Positions 1-5,685 of a DNA stretch of 11,710 bases are shown piece by piece (position 1 is the stretch's first letter; each line of letters starts with the position of its first letter). The DNA is from CAYQUC01 sp964514215 (GTDB lineage Bacteria; Pseudomonadota; Gammaproteobacteria; UBA6429; Thiohalophilaceae): NCBI GenBank assembly GCA_964514215.1, contig CAZEPW010000083.1:1-11710 (forward strand), in the 5' to 3' direction. Below the pieces are notes generated by a model that saw nothing but the letters and a program-made list of their open reading frames with translations, did not search any database and was not told the DNA's origin. Both the position numbers and the translations under genes were made by a program.

Positions 1-43
1 AAAATAATGTTGGATAGAACGTTTTACTAATAACTAAAGTAGC

Positions 44-74
44 TAAATACAGGTGGATTAATCACCTGTATTTA
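44..74 (-). terminator. Hairpin just after the multiheme cytochrome gene, possible terminator
   Basis: The arms TAAATACAGGTG (44-55) and CACCTGTATTTA (63-74) are perfectly complementary over 12 bp, with a 7-base loop. The structure begins 8 bases past the cytochrome stop codon on the minus strand. The T-tract after it is poor in the minus direction (TTTAGCTACTTTAG) and A/T-rich on the plus side, so it may act in both directions or stabilise the mRNA 3' end rather than be a classical terminator. Confidence 0.6.
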
Positions 75-81
75 TATTTAC

Positions 82-1650
82 TTAGAATTTGCTAGTAGAA
101 TGTTCTGGACGATTTCCGTGGCAGCCTGCATCACATGTTTTATGCGAAGTATAAGTATCTCCAGGTTCATGATCATTTAAGTTGTCATTAAATTTCTGAG
201 CATGACAACCAGCGCAATCTGGCGATAAGTTTTTACCAATTCCTCGCCCAACATCAAACTGACTGTTTGTTACATGACAATCTTTACATTGATATTTAGC
301 GTGAGCACTTGGAAATACACCAGTGTGTGTATAACGCATTTTTGTCTTCCATGTTGATGGAACTGGGTTTGCAACAGTATCATGACATTCTTCACAAACA
401 TTTAATGTAACCATATGCGCTGAACTTTTTTGTAGACCGGATGTTGTGCCGTTATGACAGCTAAAGCAGCCACTAGTAATTGTTCCGTGGTCAAAACTTG
501 CGCCTTTCCAAGTAGTAAATCCTTTGTGGCAATCCTGACAGATATTACTGCTTTGGATGTGAGCTGCGTGTTTACCGCGTTGTTTGGTTGCATTGGAGCG
601 GTCTGCTGAGTGGCACGTCAGGCAGGTGTCTGACACCGAGCCATGATCCATTTTTTGCTTGGTTTTCCAATCAGCTAATTGTGGATTGGAGTTGGTGCCA
701 TGGCAGTTTTCACATAGATTAATTATTACCAAAATGTGAGTATTGCTTTTTTTAGCACCAGAGGTTGAACCATTATGACAAGTTGCACAACCACTAGTGA
801 TAGTACCATGGTCGGTGCTTGCACCTTTCCAAGTAGAAAATCCTTTGTGGCAATCAGCACATAAGTTGTTACTGGTGATATGGCCAGCATTCTTACCACG
901 TTGCTTACTAGCACTGGCTCGATCTGCTGAGTGGCAAGTTAAACAGGTTGGTGAAACGGAACCATGATCCATTTTTTGACGTGTTTTCCAATCGGCTAAT
1001 GTTGGATTGGATTTGGTGCCATGACAGTTTTCACAGATATTAACGGTAACAGGGATGTGGCTTGCACTTTTTTGTGCACCTGTTGTTGTGCCATTATGAC
1101 AGATTGCGCAACCTTTAGTGATTGTTCCGTGATCCATGCTGGCATTTTTCCACGAGGTAAAGCTTTTGTGACATTCACGACACTCATTGCTGCTTCGAAT
1201 ATGGCCACTGTTTTTACCACGTTGCTTCGATGCACTGGCTCGGCTAGCTGAATGGCAAGTAGTACAATTGTCTGAAACAGAGCTGTGGTTCATTTTAATT
1301 TGCTTCCAATCTTTTTCGTTGTGACAGGAATCGCATGATTCTGTGGTACGAATATGAGTGGCAGATATTGTGGAGTTTGCAATTTTACTACTAGAACCAT
1401 GGCAAGAATCGCAAGATTTAGGTGTGCCTTCAAATACGCCACGTTTATGGCAAGCATCACATTTGGTGCGTTTATGTACACCATCTAAAGGGAATTCAGT
1501 ATTATAGTGATCAAAATTTTTGTCCATGGTGGTGGCGGCAAAAACTTGAGGTGCGGATAGTGCTAGTGCGCTTAATAATAATGTTTGAATGAAAAATTGA
1601 GATATAGACTGTAACCTCAAGTCTATAATCGAACGCAGTTTATTCATCAT
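82..1650 (-). CDS. Exported multiheme c-type cytochrome with 18 haem-binding motifs
   Basis: The 522-residue protein starts with a Sec signal peptide: a short charged start, a hydrophobic stretch at about residues 18-33, and likely cleavage after APQVFA (residue 38). The mature part carries 17 CXXCH motifs (Cys 64, 80, 106, 129, 157, 181, 206, 236, 264, 288, 313, 343, 371, 395, 419, 455, 479) and one wider CX3CH motif, CDAGCH at 506-511. Many extra His residues (MDHG, FDHGT, GHI, SHI) could be distal haem ligands. Residues 120-438 are three tandem units of about 107 residues with four haems each. No membrane helix beyond the signal peptide is seen, so the product is probably periplasmic or surface-exposed and conducts electrons. 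The start has AAGGGA about 8 bases upstream. The electron donor and acceptor are unknown: no porin, NapC/CymA-type quinol oxidase or reductase gene is in the window. Cytochrome identity is certain; the pathway is not. Confidence 0.95.
   Translation of the reverse strand: MMNKLRSIIDLRLQSISQFFIQTLLLSALALSAPQVFAATTMDKNFDHYNTEFPLDGVHKRTKCDACHKRGVFEGTPKSCDSCHGSSSKIANSTISATHIRTTESCDSCHNEKDWKQIKMNHSSVSDNCTTCHSASRASASKQRGKNSGHIRSSNECRECHKSFTSWKNASMDHGTITKGCAICHNGTTTGAQKSASHIPVTVNICENCHGTKSNPTLADWKTRQKMDHGSVSPTCLTCHSADRASASKQRGKNAGHITSNNLCADCHKGFSTWKGASTDHGTITSGCATCHNGSTSGAKKSNTHILVIINLCENCHGTNSNPQLADWKTKQKMDHGSVSDTCLTCHSADRSNATKQRGKHAAHIQSSNICQDCHKGFTTWKGASFDHGTITSGCFSCHNGTTSGLQKSSAHMVTLNVCEECHDTVANPVPSTWKTKMRYTHTGVFPSAHAKYQCKDCHVTNSQFDVGRGIGKNLSPDCAGCHAQKFNDNLNDHEPGDTYTSHKTCDAGCHGNRPEHSTSKF
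337..1293 (-). repeat. Three tandem ~321-bp coding repeats within the cytochrome gene
   Basis: Unit 1 covers 973-1293 (residues 120-226), unit 2 covers 652-972 (227-333) and unit 3 covers 337-651 (334-438, two codons shorter). Each encodes the same order of four haem motifs, spaced alike: one after MDHGSVS, one after GHI, one after DHGTIT, and one CENCH/CEECH before a WKT segment. KQRGK and TWKGAS recur between them. Units 2 and 3 look closest; unit 1 has diverged at its start (MNHSSVS). The flanking parts (hemes 1-3 and 16-18) do not follow this pattern. Growth by in-frame duplication is the natural explanation. Confidence 0.9.
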
Positions 1651-1746
1651 AATAAATATCCCTTAGTAGTTAGTTGTATATGTGAAGCTTAAAAAAAGAA
1701 AGATACCGTTAGTCAGTTAATACTAATCAGGATATTTCTGTTCATT

Positions 1747-1778
1747 GGCATTTCTGCCGTAAAGCTTGCTTTATGGCA
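1747..1778. repeat. Overlapping inverted repeats upstream of the cytochrome gene
   Basis: Arms TGCCGTAAAGC (1755-1765) and GCTTTATGGCA (1768-1778) form an 11-bp inverted repeat with one non-Watson-Crick position, which is G-U if transcribed on the plus strand and A-C on the minus strand. A second small stem, GGCA (1747-1750) with TGCC (1755-1758), shares the TGCC segment, so the two stems exclude each other. On the minus strand the second one has a GAAA tetraloop. The cluster lies about 100 bases before the cytochrome start and could be an operator or a structured leader. Confidence 0.4.
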
Positions 1779-2121
1779 TACGTTTCCAGTTTTATTATCT
1801 AAATTTTTGATGATGGAAAAGTATTGGCTCATAAAGTTGGATTAAATCGCATTATTATGGCCGATTAACACTTAGCAATCTGTGTTCAAAAGCTATTCAG
1901 ATTTGTTAATTATACGAGTTAATTTTTAGCAAGTCATTAACAGAGTCACACTATTTATTAGTATTTCTTTATATAATTCAATAAGTTACAGATGTTGTTA
2001 ATAATTTGAGTTATGTTAAATGTTTAGCCTAGTATTTTACTCAAGAATTGTACGATTATGGCTTTATTGAGTCTAAATATTAAATCTGAAATGGTAAAAA
2101 TTGGTTGGGGCCAAAACGGAC

Positions 2122-2160
2122 AAAGCAGATACGATGATCTGCTTTTATTTTTATGTTTTT
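2122..2160 (+). terminator. Rho-independent terminator-like hairpin, plus strand
   Basis: AAAGCAGAT (2122-2130) and ATCTGCTTT (2137-2145) form a perfect 9-bp stem with a 6-base loop, followed on the plus strand by TATTTTTATGTTTTT. In the minus direction, where the small gene at 2176-2376 ends 31 bases away, the stem is followed by GTCCGTTTTGG, a weaker tail. No plus-strand gene is recognised upstream. It either acts on the small minus-strand gene despite the weak tail, or ends an unrecognised plus-strand transcript. Confidence 0.6.
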
Positions 2161-2175
2161 AAGATGTAATCTAAA

Positions 2176-2376
2176 TTAGCTTATAAATATACGCTTATAA
2201 ATTAAACCCGGGTTAAACATAACCTCATTTGTTTCTAATTGGTATAACGGACAGCCATCTGAATCACAAGTTGCTAAACGGACGTATTCAAATTTTTGTT
2301 CGTCTGTGGTAATGGTTTCATAGATTGGTTTTCCCAAGTGAGAGCCTATTGGGCGACCATAAGAACGTTTCTGCAC
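2176..2376 (-). CDS. Small protein of unknown function (66 residues)
   Basis: This short gene encodes a soluble, mixed-charge protein that I cannot assign to a named family. It starts with a basic YGRPIGSHLGKPIYE segment, has two Cys close together (TCDSDGCP), and ends with a hydrophobic PGLIYKRIFI segment. No signal peptide or membrane helix is visible. The start is a choice: an ATG at 2380-2382 has AGGAG directly abutting it, which is too close, while GTG two codons later (2374-2376) has AGGAG at an ideal 6-base spacing, so I prefer the GTG. Good ribosome binding site placement and a downstream hairpin argue that it is real. It is divergent from gpmI and has a 286-bp region in between. Confidence 0.6.
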   Translation of the reverse strand: MQKRSYGRPIGSHLGKPIYETITTDEQKFEYVRLATCDSDGCPLYQLETNEVMFNPGLIYKRIFIS

Positions 2377-2398
2377 TTTCATCTCCTATTTCATCGAT

Positions 2399-2507
2399 TA
2401 GTTCAGTGTTGACGAAGTTTTAGTTTTGCTATGAATACTATCGGCCAGTTATTGGGATGTTTTAATTAATCTTGCAATAAAGACATTTTTCGTCAACATT
2501 AAACTAA
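2399..2507. repeat. 19-bp imperfect inverted-repeat pair, MITE-like or a paired regulatory site
   Basis: The left arm (2399-2417, TTAGTTCAGTGTTGACGAA) and right arm (2489-2507, TTCGTCAACATTAAACTAA) match in inverted orientation at 17 of 19 positions, with 71 bases between. If the outer TA pairs (2400 region and 2504-2505) are target duplications, the element resembles a small non-autonomous IS630-type MITE. Each arm also contains TTGACG, a -35-like hexamer pointing inward, and the segment sits between divergent genes, so a regulatory role is the alternative. Confidence 0.55.
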
Positions 2508-2604
2508 CTATATAAATTCAGAGAACTGTTGTATATAAAGCAGGCGTAGTATTTCTTAACAATCACTACTAAGTCTCAAATCTTTTTTTTGGAACCAAAC
2601 GCAA

Positions 2605-2620
2605 CGTGATGAATATCACG
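2605..2620. promoter_or_regulatory. CRP/Vfr-like palindrome upstream of gpmI
   Basis: CGTGAT-GAAT-ATCACG is a perfect 6+6 palindrome with the spacing of the CRP consensus (TGTGA-N6-TCACA), differing only at the outermost bases. Its centre is about 50 bases before the gpmI start. Binding by a CRP-family regulator is inferred from this match; a different dimeric regulator is possible. Confidence 0.5.
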
Positions 2621-2642
2621 CTATGCTAGCTGTATTCATCAC
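2606..2642 (+). repeat. Long hairpin just upstream of gpmI
   Basis: GTGATGAATA (2606-2615) and TATTCATCAC (2633-2642) are exact reverse complements. Inside the 17-base loop, GCTA (2620-2623) and TAGC (2627-2630) can extend the structure. It overlaps the CRP-like palindrome and ends 20 bases before the gpmI start codon, so it may influence translation if present in the leader. No T-tract follows, so it is not a terminator. Confidence 0.55.
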
Positions 2643-2662
2643 AAAAAATAGAATCAATACGC

Positions 2663-4207
2663 ATGCATCAAGAAACTAATGGAATTCGTCAGGCGGTATT
2701 ATTAGTTATTTTAGATGGTTATGGGGTTAATCCGAGCCGTTTAAACAATGGTGTTGCCGAGGCAAAAACTCCTAATTTTGATCGTTATTTTTCACAATAT
2801 CCCCATACCGTTATTGAGGCATCGGGACAAAGTGTCGGTTTACCTGATGGTCAGATGGGTAATTCTGAAGTTGGTCATATGACGATGGGATGCGGCGCAA
2901 TTCTGCTCCAAGATTTGGTGAAAATTGATCAAGCAATAGCCGATGGTAGCTTTAAACAAAACACGGTGTTAATCACGGCAATTGAAGCGGCTAAAGCTGC
3001 AGCAAGACCAATTCATTTACTGGGTTTGGTATCAACAGGTGGTGTGCATAGTCATATTAATCATTTATATGCTTTGTTGGATTTATGTCAACGTCATCAA
3101 GTAGAGCCGGTAGTGCACGTTGTTACTGATGGTCGCGATACGGCACCCTATGCCTTTAAAAATAATTTAAAAGATCTAGAACAGCATATAAGTAAGGCAG
3201 GTGGCCGAATAGCGACTATTTGTGGGCGATTTTATGCGATGGATCGGGATAATCGTTGGGACCGAATTGAGAAAGCTTGGCGTGCAATGGTTATGCAACA
3301 GGGAGCTAGCGCGAAGAGCTGTGATGAGGTTATTGCTTTAGCTCAAAACAATAAAATAAGTGATGAATTTATTGAACCAACGGTTATCAATGGTGGCGTG
3401 AAATTTTTGCCAAATGATAATTTAATCTTTTTTAATTTCAGAAAAGATCGTACTCGGCAAATTACTTCGAGTTTGTTTAAAGTGGATTTTAGCGAATTTG
3501 ATCGAGCGGATTTTACACCAATAACCGTGACTTGCATGACGGAATATGATCAATGGTATGGCTTGCCATTTGCGTTTAAACAAGATCGACCTGAATTGTC
3601 TTTGGCGAGTTATATTAGTCGCTTAGGTCTTAAGCAGTTTCATTGTGCCGAAACAGAAAAGTATGCGCATGTGACATTCTTTTTTAATGGTGGACAGGGA
3701 GAAGAATTTTCTAATGAAGATAGAAAAATAGTGCCGTCACCTAAAGTTGAGACCTATGATTTGTGTCCTGAAATGAGCGCTAAAGAAGTGGCAGATGAAA
3801 CCATTACGGCCATTGAGTCCAATCAATATGCGTTTATTGTGGTGAACTTTGCCAATGGTGATATGGTTGGACACACTGCTGTTAAACCTGCCATTATAAA
3901 AGCCATTGAAACGTTGGATAGTGAAGTGGGGCGATTGTTAGATGCGGCAGTTAATCAACAATATTCTATCGTGTTAACTGCTGATCACGGTAATTGTGAT
4001 GAAACTATTGACCCCGTATCTGGCCAACCGCATACCCAACATACTTTATACCCGGTGCCATGTTTAGTTGTTGATAAAATGGCATGGCAAATGGCGACGG
4101 GTAAAGGTTTGAGTAATATCGCACCAACGGTATTACAATTGATGGGCTTGGAAAAACCAGCAGCCATGACGGCAACATCGTTATTGTTAAAGCCTATTTC
4201 GAATTAA
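2663..4207 (+). CDS. gpmI: 2,3-bisphosphoglycerate-independent phosphoglycerate mutase
   Basis: A cytosolic glycolytic and gluconeogenic enzyme that interconverts 3- and 2-phosphoglycerate through a phosphoserine intermediate with two Mn ions. The 514-residue length is normal for the family and the protein looks intact. Visible landmarks: ILDGYG (metal ligand Asp18); MGNSEVGH with catalytic Ser68; VHSH at 128-131; TDGRDT at 155-160; YAMDRDNRWDR at 191-201; NFRKDRTRQ at 258-266, binding substrate phosphate; NGDMVGHT at 398-405 (Asp400, His404); ADHGN at 440-444 (Asp441, His442); and a late His at 457. The first two thirds hold the phosphatase-inserted transferase domain and the ends the alkaline-phosphatase-like fold. 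The start lacks an obvious Shine-Dalgarno but gives the usual short N-terminus before the first strand. The phosphoribulokinase gene follows after 83 bp without a terminator hairpin, so co-transcription is likely. A CRP-like site lies upstream. Confidence 0.97.
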   Translation: MHQETNGIRQAVLLVILDGYGVNPSRLNNGVAEAKTPNFDRYFSQYPHTVIEASGQSVGLPDGQMGNSEVGHMTMGCGAILLQDLVKIDQAIADGSFKQNTVLITAIEAAKAAARPIHLLGLVSTGGVHSHINHLYALLDLCQRHQVEPVVHVVTDGRDTAPYAFKNNLKDLEQHISKAGGRIATICGRFYAMDRDNRWDRIEKAWRAMVMQQGASAKSCDEVIALAQNNKISDEFIEPTVINGGVKFLPNDNLIFFNFRKDRTRQITSSLFKVDFSEFDRADFTPITVTCMTEYDQWYGLPFAFKQDRPELSLASYISRLGLKQFHCAETEKYAHVTFFFNGGQGEEFSNEDRKIVPSPKVETYDLCPEMSAKEVADETITAIESNQYAFIVVNFANGDMVGHTAVKPAIIKAIETLDSEVGRLLDAAVNQQYSIVLTADHGNCDETIDPVSGQPHTQHTLYPVPCLVVDKMAWQMATGKGLSNIAPTVLQLMGLEKPAAMTATSLLLKPISN

Positions 4208-4290
4208 ATATTTTGTATAAATAGGATGCTGGTGGTATGGTGTTTTTGTTGATATATTTCGGTATCGATCTTTAAAATAATAAAAATAGC

Positions 4291-5220
4291 ATGTCAGTTA
4301 AAAAACCAATCATTGCAATCACCGGCGGTTCAGGTGCTGGAACCACAACAGTATCGAAAGCATTTCGAGGTATATTTCGTCGTGAAAAAATCAACGCCAG
4401 TTTTCTAGCTGGTGATAGTTTTCGCCGGTTTAATTATAAGGAAATGGAAAAACTGACCGATGATAAAGCCGCTCAGGGTGAAAGCATTAGCCATTTTGGA
4501 CCAGAGGCTAATTTATTTAACGAGCTCGAAGGCCAATTAAAATCATTTTCTGAAACAGGTCGCTGTAAAAAACGTCAGTATATTACCAAAGATAGCGATC
4601 AAAGTTTGGGGAAATTTGGAACCTTTACTGAATGGCGAGAAATAAAACCGGATCGTGATATTTTAGTATATGAAGGTTTTCACGGTGGTGTTGTTTCAAA
4701 TAAATGGACTCGTCGTAAAATGAGTGATTCGCACAATCCTAAAGTTCAATTAGAACGGCGAGCGGTATCAGAAAAAAACGGTATTGATGTAGCACAGTAT
4801 GTCGATTTACTCATTGGTATCGTGCCGGTTGTTAATCTCGAATGGATTCAAAAAATTCATCGTGATACTAATATACGTGGTATTGAGCGTGAGAATGTGA
4901 CAACTACGATTGTGCAGCGAATGCAGGATTATATTCACTTTATTGTGCCGCAGTTTTCGTATTCTGATATTAACTTCCAACGTATTCCATTAGTTGATAC
5001 TTCAAATCCATTTATTATACGGGACATTCCAAATGCCGATGAAAGTCTTTATGTTATTCGCTTTAGAGAACCAAAAAAATACGATATTTTGTATTTTGTC
5101 GGTAAAATTTCAGGGGCTTATTTGTCACGGCCAAATACCATGGTTATACCCGGTGGAAAATTACAGCTGGCAATCGAAGTTATTTGTAGCCCGATAATTC
5201 GAAAATTATGCCAAAAATAA
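4291..5220 (+). CDS. Phosphoribulokinase, class I proteobacterial type, atypical
   Basis: The family phosphorylates ribulose-5-phosphate to ribulose-1,5-bisphosphate with ATP, the Rubisco substrate in the Calvin cycle. Seen here: P-loop GGSGAGTT (12-19), FRRE with Arg30/31, catalytic-base Asp42 in AGDSF, SHFGPEAN (67-74), GTFTEW (110-115), YEGFHGG (127-133), the acidic VDLLIG strand (171-176), NLEWIQKIHRD (182-192), NFQRIP and VDTSNPF (228-241), and IPGGK (286-290). Two features are odd. Family members I remember (Rhodobacter CbbP, E. coli PrkB) have GDxFHR with His45 and Arg49, residues tied to sugar-phosphate binding; here these are Arg45 and Tyr49. About 26 extra basic residues (about 137-165, including TRRKMSDSHNP) lie after the HGGVV segment, making it 309 rather than about 290 residues. 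It could be a true Calvin-cycle enzyme of a divergent subclass, or a PrkB-like paralogue. No Rubisco or other cbb gene is in the window. Confidence 0.9.
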   Translation: MSVKKPIIAITGGSGAGTTTVSKAFRGIFRREKINASFLAGDSFRRFNYKEMEKLTDDKAAQGESISHFGPEANLFNELEGQLKSFSETGRCKKRQYITKDSDQSLGKFGTFTEWREIKPDRDILVYEGFHGGVVSNKWTRRKMSDSHNPKVQLERRAVSEKNGIDVAQYVDLLIGIVPVVNLEWIQKIHRDTNIRGIERENVTTTIVQRMQDYIHFIVPQFSYSDINFQRIPLVDTSNPFIIRDIPNADESLYVIRFREPKKYDILYFVGKISGAYLSRPNTMVIPGGKLQLAIEVICSPIIRKLCQK

Positions 5221-5378
5221 AGTGGTTAATTAGCTTAAGCTATTGAAAGCTAAAGAGTTAAAAGCTTGATAATATGCTTATTTTTTATTCAAATTAAGTT
5301 ATACTAAATTAGCTTGATTGGAAAGCACAAACTAAACTGTGCGGCTATAAGGATATTCTAATATATAGTTGTATCGAC
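5221..5378 (+). other. Spacer between phosphoribulokinase and PilZ genes
   Basis: Just after the phosphoribulokinase stop there are small inverted repeats rich in AGCTT (TTAGCTT with AAGCTAA, then AAGC with GCTT near 5262-5279) followed by TATTTTTTATT, which may be a weak terminator. Further on, GCACA (5325-5329) and TGTGC (5338-5342) form a 5-bp stem in the probable PilZ leader. A TATACT hexamer at 5300-5305 is a candidate -10 box without a clear -35. These are suggestive only. Confidence 0.3.
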
Positions 5379-5681
5379 ATGATTAGTGAAAAGCGTAAAA
5401 ATCGACGAATTGAATTAGCTCGTCCTATTTTAATGCAAACGGCTAAAGGCAAAAATATCCCATTAAAATGCCTTAACTTTTCAATGGAAGGCGTTGGTTT
5501 ATTGTCTGAGCAAAAACTTGAAATGGGCAAGCGTATTATATTAACTATAAATATTGCGCAGCATGGTAAAGTACGGTTGTTAAATTTTTTAGGTGAAGTG
5601 GTTTATACCTGCGAAGCAAATAATGTTTATAACATTGGCCTGAAATTTTTTGATACTGAAATGCCTTCGGTTTATCATTAG
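5379..5681 (+). CDS. Single-domain PilZ protein, likely cyclic-di-GMP receptor
   Basis: PilZ domains bind the second messenger cyclic di-GMP and pass the signal to motility, polysaccharide or other outputs. The 100 residues are essentially one PilZ domain. The first binding motif RxxxR is at residues 6-10 (RKNRR) and the second, [D/N]xSxxG, is NFSMEG at 33-38; a beta-barrel with IGLKF near the end (86-90) fits the fold. There is no output domain or signal peptide, so it probably acts by binding a partner protein in the cytosol. The start gives the ideal short lead-in to RxxxR, though the Shine-Dalgarno is weak. It ends 4 bp from the convergent peptidase gene. Nothing adjacent identifies its target. 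Confidence 0.88.
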   Translation: MISEKRKNRRIELARPILMQTAKGKNIPLKCLNFSMEGVGLLSEQKLEMGKRIILTINIAQHGKVRLLNFLGEVVYTCEANNVYNIGLKFFDTEMPSVYH

Positions 5682-5685
5682 CTGC

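Larger units (their letters stand above)
1651..2175. other. Gene-free region upstream of the cytochrome gene
   Basis: I see no supportable protein gene here. It holds the cytochrome ribosome binding site (AAGGGA on the minus strand, just beyond 1650), the inverted-repeat cluster at 1747-1778 and a plus-strand terminator-like hairpin at 2122-2160. Several AT-rich hexamers could serve as -10 boxes, such as TATAAT on the minus strand at 1909-1914, but none has a convincing -35 partner. The space is large for such a compact neighbourhood and may contain an untranslated leader or a small RNA. Confidence 0.5.

Noticed and set aside
105..130. The final CDAGCH of the cytochrome as a sequencing error of CXXCH
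   Set aside because: An in-frame extra codon would need a three-base insertion error, and the reading frame stays open on both sides, so a genuine CX3CH is simpler.
1021..1251. Plus-strand open frame across the cytochrome repeats
   Set aside because: It is the antisense shadow of the repeated haem-motif codons, lacks a ribosome binding site and has no independent support.
1651..1860. A known riboswitch, such as the cyclic-di-GMP-I class found before some cytochrome genes
   Set aside because: I compared the leader by eye with the conserved core of that class and found neither the tetraloop-receptor segments nor the conserved purine-rich joins; only generic stems are present.
1909..1914. Perfect TATAAT on the minus strand as the cytochrome promoter
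   Set aside because: No acceptable -35 hexamer lies 16-18 bp away, and such hexamers are frequent in AT-rich DNA.
2058..2162. Plus-strand open frame of 34 codons starting with ATG and running through the hairpin at 2122-2145
   Set aside because: There is no Shine-Dalgarno, it is very short, and its second half is the terminator-like stem; the coding reading is more likely accidental.
4994..5197. Alternative-frame plus-strand open frame inside the phosphoribulokinase gene, which might signal a frameshift
   Set aside because: The main frame continues through all conserved C-terminal motifs (DTSNPF, IPGGK), so the gene is intact and the other frame is incidental.
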